From assembly GCA_037043235.1 (NCBI GenBank), contig JAWRVZ010000474.1, positions 32,501-96,500 of the forward strand: a stretch of DNA of 64,000 bases, in the 5' to 3' direction. A program made the translations under genes and the position numbers. This DNA comes from Rhodeus uyekii (taxonomy: Eukaryota > Chordata > Actinopteri > Cypriniformes > Acheilognathidae). Of the stretch, positions 35,879-49,369 are shown in pieces; position 1 is the stretch's first letter, and every line of letters begins with the position of its first letter. Under the pieces are notes generated by a model. It had not been told where the DNA came from. It made no database searches and saw only the letters and a program-made list of their open reading frames with translations.

Positions 35879-37460
35879 GTAACCAGTGCGTCTCCATTGA
35901 TTCTCTCACTTGTGCGCGTTAAAGGCGCGCGGCAGGAGCTCCGCGATGCATGCCGTCTGTCAGGGAGGAAAGTAAACACTACGACAGAGCAGGCGATAAA
36001 GAATCTATCATGGGAAACCACAAGCCACAAGTTTGCCACTGGGTGATGATGATGCGTCTTTATCCGTTAACACACTCCTCGTAAAGCCCATCTCACAGAT
36101 CAATGCTTTAGTTTGAGTCACATGTACAAAGTGGAAGATCTTGACCATGCTTGACCTTTGCTGTGCTTCTTCAACTCTTTATTTCAGCTGTTTGTCTGAA
36201 AGCGTAGGGTTTCTTGATGCTATTCCTCTTGTTTTCCAGCACAAATATCAAAACAAAACAAACCGGAGATGCAAAATGATGGAAGATATTAAGAAACGAT
36301 TGAAAATGCATTGGCTGAAAGCAATCGGTTTGTTGAAAAAAAGAGGCTATTCCTCAGTATTTATGTCTGGTTTTCCAGCACAAATATCGAAACGCTCTTA
36401 AATTAAGATGCATTAAATAATATTAAGTAAAGAACAAATATCTGCTAATGGGGTCAGACAAAACATCTTGTCTTCCCTTTAAATTCAGTCTTTTTTTCTT
36501 GATTTTAAGCATAAACTCACTTCATTCTGATCCATTTCGCATTGAACCAGACAGAATTGCTTCTCAAGTAAATCCATCCTGATTTAAGAGACGTATGAGC
36601 TGGAAAACAAGACGAGAAACACACAGAGAGTGAAAATGCTGTGCAATGTGGAACAATCTGAAGATATCTGATGCTTAAAGTCAGCATGAGTGAAAATTCA
36701 TCAGATTCACGTTATGGATCTTTCTGTGAACAATGCATTTGTGCGCGTTTCATTTTCACCATTTGTTTTTATCCATTAATGTAAATCATCAAACTCGATA
36801 TTCTGGTGTTTTTCGCATTGAGATCCGCTTCCAGTCGACAACCGATGCAAGTCCCACTCCTGCTTTTCTTTTTTGTTCATCTGTCTCACTATCATGTCAC
36901 AGTACGGAAGAAAATAATCTGTTGCATGACGACTTTAATTCCAGCTAATGTTATGCGTAACGCGGATTTGAACCAATGAGATTTCACCGTAGGCGGGGCT
37001 TCCTTTCGCATTTTCCTCGTGAAGTCTTAGTTTCAAAATGTCAAAAGTCTCAAAAATTAGACTTGATGTGAATGTTTTGTGAAGATTTTAGAAGGATTTT
37101 GCTATAAAATCTCTGGCTTTGTTAATTTATGGTTGTCTGAAAAAGAAGGTTGGAAATATACATGCAAAATCAAAATTATAAAACAATAAATGTTTTTTGA
37201 GTCCACTAATACAGCATTAATATATTGAATTAGCTTTTGTTTTGGTATTAACAAGCTAATTTATTTTTAAATTGTTGAATATTTTAAATACATTTTTATT
37301 TCGGTACTTTAGCTAATACTTATTTCACTTACTTACCAGGGCAACGATTCTACTTTTCATTTTTCATCTAAATTCCAGATAAAATTGTTGTTTTTTTATC
37401 TAATATTTATATCCAATTTAATATAGAAGTATCAGTGCGTTAAATTGTTCCACTATGTTA

Positions 37461-37611
37461 TGCATTTACATTTATGTATTTGGCCGACGCTTTTATCCAA
37501 AGCGACTTACATTGCATTCAAGAAACACATTGAATAAGTTCTTGCTTTCCCTGGGATCGAACCCATGACCTTGGTGTTGCAAGCACCAATGCTCTACTGG
37601 TTGAGCTGTGC
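37461..37611 (-). mobile_element. tRNA-derived SINE, copy 3 (most complete)
   Basis: On the minus strand it reads gctcaaccagtagagcattg, then 'gggttcgatcccaggg', and ends with 'gtcgctttggataaaagcg' and 'cgtcggccaaatacat'. Both pol III promoter boxes are visible, making this the best-preserved head in the window. Confidence 0.8.
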
Positions 37612-38210
37612 ATTGCACATTTTGTCAAATGTAATAGTTAATTAAAAGTATTTCATGCATTCCTATTGAAAGTTTGGCACGCTGTACACAGTATGCACAT
37701 TAAACACTGAAAGAGTGTGGTTGGTCTGCTGTCTATTTTTGGCAGCAGGCAGTGTGTCGGTCCCGTTACCTTGCAAATTAATGTCTTACGGACGCAAATC
37801 GCTGTCAGTGTGAACGCCCTTTAAGAGAAGAATGCAAGAAAAGAGAAGAGAGAAGGCTAACTGTCATTAATCAGTTCCAGACGCTGGTTCGGGGGCTCGC
37901 GCTGTGCCGGGCGCCTCAGGAGTCGACACACAGAGCTGCTGTTGTCCCGGAGGAATCTGGAGCATCATATCACGGGCTAGTCACCTCCGACCCCACGAGC
38001 ACTCGCAGCCAGAGCCGTTGTGACTGCAGTGTCATATGTGCATCAGCTGGAACATTTTATTACTGCTCAGAGAAAACTAAAAACAAAAACTCAATGTTGT
38101 GCATTTCGGAAAAGGGGTTGAACAAAAGTCGCAGACGGGATGCTGTGTTTGGTTGTTTGCTGGACCAATCTGTGTGTTGAAACGACAGCGTGTTCTACAA
38201 ATGAACTTTG

Positions 38211-38278
38211 TAGAGAGGGGCGCTTGCAACATCAAGGTCATGGGTTCGATTTCCAGGGAAAGCAAGAACTGATTAGAA
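38211..38278 (+). mobile_element. tRNA-derived SINE, copy 4 (truncated)
   Basis: The head and body ('gggttcgatttccaggg', 'aagcaagaactgattagaa') stop abruptly at 38278, where a hAT-type terminus begins. The tail is missing. Confidence 0.75.
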
Positions 38279-38660
38279 CAGGGGTGGGCAAACTACGGCC
38301 CGCGGGCCATATCCGGCCCGCTGGGCTTTTTAATCCGGCCCGCCGAACTTGCCGAACCTTTATTAAACCTTCATTTTACATTTCCCTGTAATGTCACTTT
38401 GTCGCGGCTGCAAGCGGCAGTGGCGCTGAAAGTGTGGTGGAGAGTAGGCGTGTGTCGCAAACCCCTCTACATCCCCCTTTATAGCGTTAATTCCGTGCTA
38501 AAAAGGAACGAGCGCAAGAGCTACACACGTAAATACGGGTACCCGCGAGCTCATTATAATCACTCGCGCGCGCGTGACATCTAATCTGCGCACGCGCGAA
38601 CATTCGCCCGCTCTCAACTGCTGTTTTTGCTCGCGCAAGCATTTTTATTTTTGTCAGTCG
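38279..38660 (+). mobile_element. hAT-type element end, inserted into a SINE
   Basis: It begins 'caggggtgggcaaactacgg' and continues 'cccgcgggccatatccggcc', a terminus typical of hAT families in vertebrates. The right end and target duplication were not found, so the extent is uncertain. About 60 bases near 38600-38655 ('actgctgtttttgctcgcgc') resemble 33760-33805. Confidence 0.55.
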
Positions 38661-41600
38661 TGGGCGGAGCTTGCTCTTGTAACATCAAATGTCATTGGTT
38701 AGTTCCCTTTTTTCCAGAGGTCAGTTGTGATTGGACGCCTGTGATTGTCAATCTAGAGCTGAGGCAAAGATATGATTCAGTCACATTGCATATTATGGTT
38801 TTTCTGTCGATTAAATTGTATTAATGTTGTTTTGTTGTAATTTCACGTGTCCCAGTCGAGTGATTTAAGACCAAACTATACTTATACAGGTTTTCTAGGA
38901 TTTATTATAAGTAAATGCACAGGTACGACCTTCTGAAAAGAAGTTGTATGCTGTCAACGTTATGTTGTTATTTGCTGCATTCAAGAACATGACCTGCAAA
39001 TACAAGAGGAAATATAGTGTACGTTAGAATAAAATGTACATGACACTTAGAGCTCAAACACCAGTTTTGAAGTCAATAAATATTTTAAATTGAGGGAAGT
39101 ATGTCCTGCCTTTGCTCTGGTCATGTCCCTATATATATTTCCCTCAGTTATTTTCATGCTTCTGTTGTCATATTATATCTTTCATTCAATAAAACAGTAT
39201 GTATTTAGTGTTCCTTCATCAGGGCTCAGAAGAACAAACACAGTAGTGTTTTTCAGGTAGAACCAGCAATTACTCTCAGCTAATTTGATTAAAATAATCA
39301 AATGTAAAATAGCTTTGAATTGTCTTCACTATATATTAAAAATATCTGAATTTATTAAAGTTACAAAAGTCAAGAGCAGTGAGCTATTTTTATTGTTTTT
39401 TATTTTTGAGCTTGCATACCCGTGTAGCTCTGTTTTCCGCTCGCGGATATAATTTATGCGCACACAAACATCAGTTTTGCGCTCGTATATTAAAGTCATG
39501 GATTTGCCCCAAATGCAATCCTGCTTGAAGTTATCCGCGTCTGAAATTTTGTATTGACTTTGTACCCTTCAAAAACATTGATCGAACTTTTAAAAGATAT
39601 TCAAAGATTGTCTTTTTTTCTGTTAAAACTTGCTGCTTTTGATGGAATGATTTAAAATGTGATTTAGTCATTTTGAAAAAAATGTCCAAGTCTCTAAACT
39701 GAGTTCTCTTCAGTGTCTTTTTGCCCTTGAACAGACAAATGCACACAAAACATGTCAAAATATCCTCGTAAACACAGTCGGGTTTTTTCTGAAATGAACA
39801 TAAACAGTTGAGGAAGAAAAGCATGTGTATCAGGATAATGGAGCTCTTAAAGTGACAGCAGCCTAATATTAGGGGAAACACATTACAAGTAACTTACATA
39901 ATTACATAATACATAATTTTCTAATGATGCAATTTTCTTACTTGGAAAAAATGTCCAATCCTGGTGATTTTCTTTAAATGAATGAAGGATGTTTTTAAAG
40001 TGAACGGTATATTTAGTCTCAGTTCATCCTGAAATCCGAAACTTCAAGACATATTTTATATTTTAAGAGCCAAATTTGAAGAAAAAACAAAAAAAAACAT
40101 GCCTGATTTTGCTGTTTTTGCACTGGTATCAAGTCACCTTTCCTGTTTTAAACTAATTATAATATCTAAATTATATAGATAAATTCTATTCTAAATATTT
40201 TTGCTTTGATTTTCTGCAATGAGGTTTTCCTCCCATTTCATATTTTTCCCCTTCCCATGTCCCATTTAGTATCCTTAAATCGTAATAATATCCTAATAAA
40301 AATAAAATCTTAAATCACATAATATCCGTCCTAAATAGTATTCCGTTTATATAGCGTTTCCCAAATCGTTCTATTTTGAAATGAATATTCCAAAGATACC
40401 AGAATGGTCTACTTTTCCCTGGTTAGAATCCAAAATGCTGATCCGTCCTCACGCTAACGGCTAATGTTACCCACAATGCATTGCGTATAAGAAAGAGGAT
40501 TCAATTAGAACTACAAACACAAATAAAAAAACGACAAACATGGCAGATTTGCAAGAGTTTAGAGGTTTAGAGTTTCAGTGATTAATAATTAGTATCTAAT
40601 CTGACGAAAAGACAAGCTGTCCACATTATATTTCATTTGGAACAGCATTGTGAACTTTTAAGAAAGATATGTTTGGTCATCTTTTAAATGCAAACACACG
40701 AGGAGAGCAAATGCATTTCTCTCCGATATGCAAGGAAATGAAATTAAATTGAATGTGACTGTGACAAGATGATTGTTTAATCGGTGACAGGATGCACTAA
40801 GTGACAGAGCGGTCAGTTAAAGATGCAATTACGATGAAGTAGTTTGTCCCAAAGCTCAAAAATACCTGTACTTTTAGTGCATAGCGTAAGTAACTTTAAC
40901 TGTGCGTGTCTTTGTTAAGGATGAGAACATCACATATCTGTAATTCCCTTCACCTTATTAGTCACATGTAGATAATTTCATCTTGGCGAACTCCTGCAGA
41001 CGCATATTCCACCTGAATCATCATCAGCAGCAGTTTGGCTGCTGTGTTAGGAATATGATTAACGCACGTGAAGCCTCAATATTTTCCTAACCTAATTAGG
41101 ACAAAGAATACTCTCTTGTGCTCAATTAAATCTCATTTAGATAATTGGAACGTGCATTTGAAACGTTATTCAGCGCGTCCTGGCTCAAGCTTCCTTCCCT
41201 GTGATCTCCGATCGTCTTCTCCTCGCGCACGTTCACTCAGACGACCGGCTCTCCTCTGTGAACAGAGCCCTTCTCCGAGAGAAGATGTTCACCCTCTCCT
41301 GTGATTAGACAGCCTACAAATCAGATGTCACATTCGCTGTCGGTGCAGCTTCTCCTCGGCTGACTCAGTCGAGGAGATGAAACGCAGCTTTAGCTGTGCG
41401 CCTTGATGGAAGATGAATGGTAATTTCTGTTCTTCTCCTGCGCGAGGTGCCACTTTGAACGGATTACGCTTCCTGGATGCGTGCGAAGATTAGTTTCTTC
41501 CCTCCTGTCGCAGCGACGAGCTTCTGCCACACATGTTCAGGCCTCTGGCGATGCCTAGGCGCAACAGAGAACAATCAAAGCGGGAAACATGCAGGAAAAC

Positions 41601-42960
41601 ACACGCTTTCTGTGTTTAAAGCACCTTTAAAACGTCTTGAAGACTCATCGACTCACCTGGTAATAATGAGCGGCCAGGAAAAATTGCAGCGATATTGATT
41701 GATGTTCGATACTTTGCAACAGAACTTGAGTTAATGGAGAAACACGTGGCGAAGTGCAGAAAGACACTGAACGCTTTCAGCATCACATTGCAAATATACT
41801 GGAGTTTTTCCACAGTCTCACACTCTCCCATATGGACACAGGGGAGGGTGGTGTGATCAAATTCCCATTCATTCTCAAAATAAACATCCTTTATTGGCAC
41901 CGACGGATCCATGAGGAACATTATAACATCCATGGAATCTTTTCATCGCACTAGAATCTCTAAACCAAGGGGAAAAACGCTTATTTCAGGAACTTAATGA
42001 ACAAGACAATGCAAGTGTAGGGAAAGCATATTTTTCTTGTTCTATAATTGAAATTTGAGTTTATCTCAAATGTTCACGGGTAATGCCTATTTTTAGGATG
42101 ATACAATGAATGAAATACTTCGTTTTTAGGCATGATGATGAATATCAACACTTAAAAAGTTGCTGCCTTTAATTTAGTGGAATAAACTTGGATGTTTCAG
42201 TCGTTAAACTGACTTTAAAAATGAGTTGAATCTTGTATAACTTATTAAAGAAAAGATAAAAACTTATTTTGATGAGTTAAAGCAATGTAAAAACACGTTG
42301 TCATGATTTACTGATTTTTTTTTACAATGAAACTTTTCTCTTTTTATCTGACACTTGAAGGACGTAAACCTAGAGATCAGATTATTCTTTTTTAGTTTTC
42401 AAGTACTACAATGAGTGATCTCACTTATCAAACAATATGTATTATCTTTAAAATCCCCAAAAATAAACAAAATGGTACAAATTAAGTCCAGCACATTAAC
42501 CACTGAAAGGATACTATGACAAAGATATCGCTTTCCTTCCGCAAACTGAGTTTTTCCCTCATGAATATATGACTGATCTGAAAAATGATATTTATATTAT
42601 AATACATATATATCTATACATATATACTTGGATATTTATATCTTATAGCTGTGCAAAAAGGCTCTACATCAAAATCATACGGGCTGTAACGTTAATTTTG
42701 CCTGAAAAGATTGTTTTATCAATAAAATTAAACAGTAATTTAACATATATTGTCTTTTAATAATTTCAAAATGTCAAGTTCAAGCACCTTAAACACTTTT
42801 TACGAACTCTTGCTTTATGTTCAAATACTCAAAACATAAAAGTAATACTATAAAACAGATAAGTAACACAATGTTACTGTTCGCTTCACACACTCTTTGT
42901 GTGGATTTTTACATGATCGTTTCTTTGTTTTTGCACAAAGAAAAGCCTTTGTTTGGCTTT

Positions 42961-43114
42961 CCTGTGTGTCTAACAATAGAGAGCAGTGCTTGCAACATTA
43001 AGGTCATGGGTTCGATTCCCAGGGAAAGCAAGAACTGATTAGAATGTCAATGTGTTTCTTGAATGCAATGCAAGTCGCTTTGGATAAAAGCGTCTGATAA
43101 ATGCATGAATGTGA
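42961..43114 (+). mobile_element. tRNA-derived SINE, copy 5
   Basis: This is a full body and tail: 'gggttcgattcccaggga', 'agcaagaactgattagaatg' and 'gtcgctttggataaaagcgt'. It carries the leader 'cctgtgtgtctaacaataga', which is shared with copies 6 and 9. Confidence 0.8.
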
Positions 43115-44232
43115 ATAAATATTACACACTATATCTACTCATAACCACATACACACAGGAAAATCAACATCTTTATTCAAATATTATTATTAATATTATC
43201 GCTTGTTTTATTTGTGATACAATTACTGAACACATGCAAAAATAAGATTTTAATAACGAATAATGAATTTTAATAATGATTTTTTTTCTTCTGAGCTTTT
43301 AGTTTCTTTTGCACAGTAAAATAAACCCAATAGTTGTAGTTTTTGCCAAATAATTCTGTCAGATATAAGTTTTAGACACTAATATCGTTTAGCAAAACCT
43401 CTGACATATTTCTACCATCACAGGCTATTTAAAAAAGGAAATTATACGTGTCTTGTAAAATGAAATGGCATATAAAACCAATTAGAATCAGAGAAAGAGT
43501 GAAAGCCAAAGAAAGGAAAGATGAGAGAGAATGAGAATATGAGAGCGAATCTCAAAGAAAGCGAATAAAGGGAGAGGAGATATTGCTCTCCTTTCTTTTC
43601 TTGGGTATGAAATCGTTGTCAAGGGGCCCGTTCCCATGGCAATTCCATCCGCTGCGTCTGGGTTTCCAGCGCGGCCGTTGCCCAGTCCTTGGACGCGAGC
43701 GGATGGGTTCTCTAGGTTCACGCTGAACAAAAGAGAAAGTGAGGGAAAGTGTCCCCCTCTCCTCCTCCTCCTCCTCCTCCTCCTCTTCCCATCCAAGGGC
43801 TGCAGCGAAAAGGGATTTTAAAGAGACAATCTGTCAGACGAGTTGCAGCGTCTAGAGCCTGGCGAGATTGGATTCAGTGGCTTTTATTATACCTGGGCCC
43901 TTATTTTTCTAATTATTCATAAGCAGGCAGGGAAGCACAAGCGAAAGAAGGAACGCTTTCCCAAGACACCAATTAACCCTGATTTTTCTCTAAATTATGC
44001 TGTGACATTTTGTTTATCTTTAAATGGGAAATGCATCCTCTGTGTTGTTTGCATCATTCATTTAACACTATACTTCACCCCAAAATCAAAAGTGTACAAG
44101 TATAAATTATATTCTTTTAGGAAGCACACAAAAAAAAGGGCATTATTGTCTGAAAGTCTCCCCAAATTAACACATTTCGGCATGTTTCTTCTTAGTCATA
44201 ATCATATTTTTTACTGCATGCTTGATAATTTT

Positions 44233-44348
44233 CCCTGCGTCTCTAACAGTAGAGCATTGGTGTTTGCAACATCAAAGTCATAGGTTCGATTCCCAGGGAA
44301 AGCAAGAATAAGTCGCTTTAGATAAAAGCGTCTGATAAATGCATGAAA
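44233..44348 (+). mobile_element. tRNA-derived SINE, copy 6 (internal deletion)
   Basis: The head 'tctctaacagtagagcattg' and B-box region 'aggttcgattcccag' are followed directly by the tail 'gtcgctttagataaaagcg'. The central 'tgattagaatgtcaatgtg' segment is missing. Confidence 0.8.
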
Positions 44349-45814
44349 TTTAAGTTAATTTGATGTTTTTGCTTATTGATAAGCACAGTTTTACAGACAA
44401 TATTGAAGATATTGACATTGACATTTGCTGTACCATAATGAAATTTCACTGATGCATTTTCCCATTTGGAAACGTATAAATAATTTTTTTTCTTCTTTTT
44501 TTCTTGTATTTAATAATCCATGAGACTTAATTGATTTGACTTCAATTTGGGACTATATGTATATATATTATATATATTTTCTATTTTCTTTTTTCTTTTT
44601 TAAGAAAAACTGGGTTTGGGCCAGTAGTTCCCATTTTACATAATGTAATCTTTTATAATAATAATAATAATAATAATGTAAAATTTTATCAAATGCAAAA
44701 GAAAAAATCTAATCAAACCAAATGCAAACAGATATTCTAACATTCATACAAGGCTTTGATGCTTTTTGGATCTGGATTCCTCTTCAAGCGTGTCCACATT
44801 CCCCTCACAATGCCTCGCTCAGGTGAGGCTCTTTGTTGAGACCAGGACGTCCAGGAAGGAAGGAGGAAGTCCAAACAGGGAGACTGCCTCATTCCTACCC
44901 CAGGAGAGCATTTTCCCTGCTGATCCGGCAAAAACACAAGTCAGGAAATGGTGCCTTGTGAAGGTCTGCCTTATTTGCCACATTAAAGAAAATGGGTCAA
45001 AGGGAGAGATGTTTTTTTCAGTCCCTCTCTGAGGAATGCATCTGAAAACACGAGCCGAACCGCAGCTTTGAGCAGAGATTGCAAACATGACGTTTAAGTT
45101 TTATACTTTGCATGTTAGCGATTGAATGAGAAGGGATGAACGGCAAGTGGTGTCCTCGTCATCATCATCATTTGGCTCATCGCGTCTCCCCGATGGGTCT
45201 TTGCTGTGAAAATGCTCATTTTAACTAACATTTCCTTCGCCGTCTGATATGAGACGCCTTGCTGAACAAATGAACACTCATCAACCGGCTTGTCCTTTCT
45301 CTCCATCAAAAGGAGAATGATTTTACATTATGAGGAGGTTTTTTGGACGATCATGTGTATGCAGCGGAAGTGAACTCTTTTCTTGTCAGTCTACAGTGCA
45401 TGAGGGAGCTGTTGACTAGAGAGACAGCGCTGCCAAAAGCTCGTAGCGTGAAGCAGAACCTCGGGGAGGGAGTAGTCGCTCTGAAATCATAAACATCTCC
45501 CACTTCCTCCGTCAGCTCTAAAAATACCTTCCCGCTTCGTTTCCTAGCCCTCCCTGTCTCTATCAGCTATGCAAATATCAGGCCCTCCAACCAACTTTGT
45601 TTTCTCACGATTCGCACTTTTATTTTGCGTGGTTTCTCTCGCAGATGAAGCACACGCTTAGCCTGTCGCCTCCAGAGAGCATGTGTCTGGAAAAGCCAAT
45701 TTGAGCTAGTTTTTATGTCAAAGATGGCTATTTTTGGGGCTTTTCCAACTGAAGAAAAGATATCAGAGAGGAGCAATATTTAAAAGCGAGCTGTCCTGCC
45801 TTTTAAGCATGATT

Positions 45815-46090
45815 TAAAGAGGTCCAATTATGCACTTTTTACTACGTCTTTATTCTGTTTTTGGGGTGTAGAATATGCTTTCATGTTTGATTGTTCAAAA
45901 ACACATTATTTTTCACGTTACATTATTTCAGCACCTCTCTCCGGAGTCTGGCTGAACGCGCTGCTTTTTTCCTGTTTGATGAAGCCCCTCCTTCCAAAAT
46001 ACGAAATGTGCTGTGATTGGTTAGCTGGTGCAGTGTGTTGTGATTGACACCTCGTGTTCGGGAAAGGTCACGCCCCTTACCATAAGCTCT
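45815..46090 (-). repeat. Dispersed 'tgattggttagctg' repeat, second copy
   Basis: It contains 'ttaaagaggtccaattatgc' at its left end and 'tgctgtgattggttagctgg' and 'gtgttgtgattgacacc' inside. These are the complement of the words seen at 19640-19870 and 48900-49240. It is probably a non-autonomous DNA element; the type is inferred. Confidence 0.4.
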
Positions 46091-46184
46091 ACTAAAACAA
46101 ATATTAAGGATCAACTTCAAATCAATTCAAGCCTGATTTAGACTTAAGAATGTTAACAAACAAGAGGATCATACGGAACAGATT

Positions 46185-46262
46185 TCATTTACATCCATCA
46201 GACGCTTTTATGAGAATCAAACCCATGACCTTGATGTTGCAAGCAGAGCTCTCTACTGTTTT
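46185..46262 (-). mobile_element. tRNA-derived SINE, copy 7 (internal deletion)
   Basis: The reverse-strand tail 'catcagacgctttta' joins directly to the head 'atcaaacccatgaccttgat'. The middle of the element is deleted. Confidence 0.7.
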
Positions 46263-46504
46263 CTCTCTACTGGAAAACTTTCATGCAAAGATGTTTCAGT
46301 GAGTTTTTGTTCTCTTACACATTTAGATAAAGTGTTGCACACCATTTACTCAAAATCTCCTTTTTTCTGATTGTTACACCCCTGATTTGATTCATTGATT
46401 CCTCTGCATTACTACTAATATTTCTCTGAATGTTATGTCTTTTGTGTTTGTAATTTTGTACTTTATTTTTCTGTACACTTCCATTATTGTTTCTATTAGT
46501 CTAC

Positions 46505-46595
46505 TTGTATTATCTCTTCCCTGTTAACCGTCTACTGTAAAGCATCCTTGAGCTCTGGAAAGGCGCTATATAAATAAAACATATTATTATTATTA
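46505..46595 (+). mobile_element. LINE 3' tail fragment
   Basis: The sequence 'ctctggaaaggcgctatata' followed by ATT repeats is the 3' end pattern of fish CR1/L2-like LINEs. No reverse transcriptase reading frame is present nearby, so only the extreme 3' end is here. Confidence 0.45.
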
Positions 46596-46935
46596 ATATT
46601 TAATCATGATATTTGAAGGAATACTATGGTAATGCAAACAGTAAATTATCACAAAACCATAGTCAATTTCCCAAAGGCTGGTGAACAATCTTACAAAAGC
46701 TTCAGTAAACACTAAATCAACCACACTACTGTCGACTAGCAGGCGAGCGGAGAACAACAGCTTTGCCCTTTGTTTACATCGTAGCAACAACATAAATGTT
46801 ATTGGAACTGTTGACTGTTTCCCTGCCAGCATTTTTGTTTTTAAAACCATCGTTTTAGATCATTTTCGCATAATATTTTGCTTAAGGTTTGAACTACTGT
46901 AAGTTTGGGATTGTATGATTTATAAATATATAAAT

Positions 46936-47160
46936 AGCTGTATTTTCAGCATCATTACTCCAGTCTTCAGTGTCACATGATCCTCACAAATCATTCTAAT
47001 ATGATGATTTGACGCTCAACAAACATTACTGGGGAAACATGATACATATCTTTCAGGACTCTTTGATGTATATACAGTTCAAAAGAACAGCATTTCCTTG
47101 AAATAGAATATTTTGTAACATTATAAATGCAACTTTTAATCAATATGTTTAATTAATATG
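46936..47160 (+). repeat. Dispersed cyprinid element fragment (same family as the satellite source)
   Basis: The words 'tcagcatcattactccagtc', 'ttcagtgtcacatgatcc', 'agttcaaaagaacagcattt' and 'ttttgtaacattataaatg' follow each other as in a very common cyprinid element, recalled from memory. A copy with the same 3' words flanks the reverse satellite array at 60945-61010. Confidence 0.6.
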
Positions 47161-47289
47161 TCGTTACGGAGTAAAAGTTTCAACTTTTACAATCGAACCC
47201 AATTTATTCGGATGGTAGAATGTGGATCGCCTACTTTTCTTAATGGATAAAAAATTCCACCTTTTTAACAATTTATTGTTATTACACTC

Positions 47290-47460
47290 TTACAAAAAAA
47301 TAAAGATCGAACCTTTACCAAAGCATCTTTTCAATCCACTAAAGGTTGTTTATAATATTAAAATCTTCTTCACACTAAGAACAAAATGTTTTTTAAAGAA
47401 CTCATCACTGAAAGGTTCTTTGTGGAACCACAAATGGTTCTTTCTCTGGAAAACCAGTTT
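47290..47460 (+). repeat. Dispersed 'aaaggttctttgtggaacca' element fragment
   Basis: The words 'aaaggttctttgtggaacca' and 'caaatggttctttc' belong to a repeat common in fish genomes, probably the end of a non-autonomous DNA element. A weaker relative is seen near 21710-21780. Limits are approximate. Confidence 0.4.
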
Positions 47461-48899
47461 AGTTTGGAAATACATCAGATTGTGACATTATAATACGTTG
47501 TGTGCCTGAAAACACTCTACAAGTCATTCAATCGATCAAATGAGAAAAATCCAATTGCTGATGCATGACTGTTGTACTCGAGATGTCATTTCCCCCGATT
47601 GGATTCAGCCACGGATAGCCGAACGCATCCATTCATGTCCATGTCACCAGAAACAGTGATTCTTATGACAGTGTTCATAAATCTGCATGGCCTCCTGTCT
47701 GGGTCCTAATTAAAGTCGCTCTGCCGCTGAAGCTGGCGGGACGCTGAGCATTATCCCGACTCCTAATGAACAATCTGCTTGATTTTCTGTGATTGATTCT
47801 CACCTTTTCATCCGAGCGGTTCACCTCATTAACCGTGTATTCTCTTCAACCCTCGGCCGTCGCCGCCTCTCAGATTATTCGTCCGGCCGCTGTAATTAGA
47901 CAGGAACATAATGGAGAGTATTCTTCATCAATGGCCCACCCCAGGTTTAATCAGCTGCTCACAATGGGATAGTACCTACACCCTTCTGATCCGCTCGCGA
48001 CTGTCAGCGGTTGTCACTTTAGATTTGGAAAAGGGGGGTTTGGCTGACGAACAGAGAGCACTTTTGGCCTCTCCGCGGCTGGACATGTTAATTCCCAAGC
48101 TGCCAGTTGAGAGATTGGGCTCCCATGATGAGCTGAAGCCAATTTATACCTCTTATTTATTTATTTAGTAATCTAGTGTGCACTTCATTGGCTCTTTTCT
48201 GCCAAATGAGCACAGGATGAGACTGAAATGAACTGAAAAACAGCCGTGTACGGTATTACGCTGTGCACTCAGAAGCAAAATAAGGTGGTTCGTGCGAAAA
48301 TAGAAGATCATGGGAAACACCTGAAGAAAGAAAAACATTAACGAACCGAACTGAACCAAAGAGTCTGTGCAATCAGAAGGGGAGTTTAGTGGCTTTGCAG
48401 TTCTTGTGTATTCGTTTTGCTAGCACACCTTTAGCCGATATATGCAATTACGGAAAACATGTCTAGAAGATCCTGCACTTGTGCCTGACAGACTGACGAC
48501 ACCTTTAGCATATTAAACACAAAGCGGCACCTTTCACTGACAAAATACTGACAACTGCAGCATATCAATGACAATGTCGTTATAAAATATAAATATAAAC
48601 GAGCTCCACCTACCAATGACAAGCAGCAAATTATTTTGGGCTATATTCGCACTAGAATACTAGCTTGCTGAATACTGTGCAGTGTGTGACGTTTACTACT
48701 TCTGTTTGAAAACTGTGTGTGAAACAGAAGGCATTGTGCAAATAATCAGTAGATGTCACAGCATGTTGCAAGCTTTAATATTGAATATTACCTTTCATAC
48801 AGTGTGTAATAGAGCTGTTTGTGACTGTAAAAGTATAAAAAAAACAGAATCAGACAGATAAAGCCATTGTCTCCTAAAAGAAATAACTAGTTCCAGAAA

Positions 48900-49240
48900 C
48901 AAGTAATGCACTTCAGAAGGATGAGGATGAGGAAAATACGGCGCGTCGCTGTGCATCAAGAGCTGAGATTCAGATATGCTAATGTAATTTCGACCAATCA
49001 CAACAGAATGAGCCGTCTGACCAATCAGAGCAGAGCAGCTCTCAAAGGGGCGGAGCTTAGAGAGAATGAATCTACGAACGAACAGTTTCAGACACTGAGA
49101 GAAATGAGGTGATGTGCAATGCGTATTATGAGAAAATGAAGTGAAAAAGTGTTTTTTGATTCGTGTAACTTATTGTAGGAGATGTACAAACAACATTAGG
49201 AACCTTTAAAATTGCATAATAAGGGCACTTTTACATATAC
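48900..49240 (+). repeat. Dispersed 'gaccaatcagagc' repeat, third copy
   Basis: It contains 'cgaccaatcacaacagaatg', 'ctgaccaatcagagcagagc' and 'aaaggggcggagctt', then ends 'aaaattgcataataagggc'. It is the same family as 19640-19870 and 45815-46090. Confidence 0.4.
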
Positions 49241-49242
49241 GT

Positions 49243-49369
49243 GTTTATCATCATTATCAGCTGCTTTTATCATTGCTTTCAAGAAACACATTGACATTCT
49301 AATCAGTTCTTGCTTTCCCTGGGAATCGAATCCATGACCTTGATGTTGCAAGCGCCCCTCTCTACTGAT
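49243..49369 (-). mobile_element. tRNA-derived SINE, copy 8
   Basis: The reverse-strand copy has the body 'acattctaatcagttcttgc' and head 'gggaatcgaatccatgacct'. Its tail is slightly degraded. Confidence 0.78.

Noticed and set aside
37540..37611. tRNA gene
   Set aside because: The tRNA-like head with A and B boxes belongs to a SINE; the same body and tail occur at eight other places and no complete cloverleaf was found.
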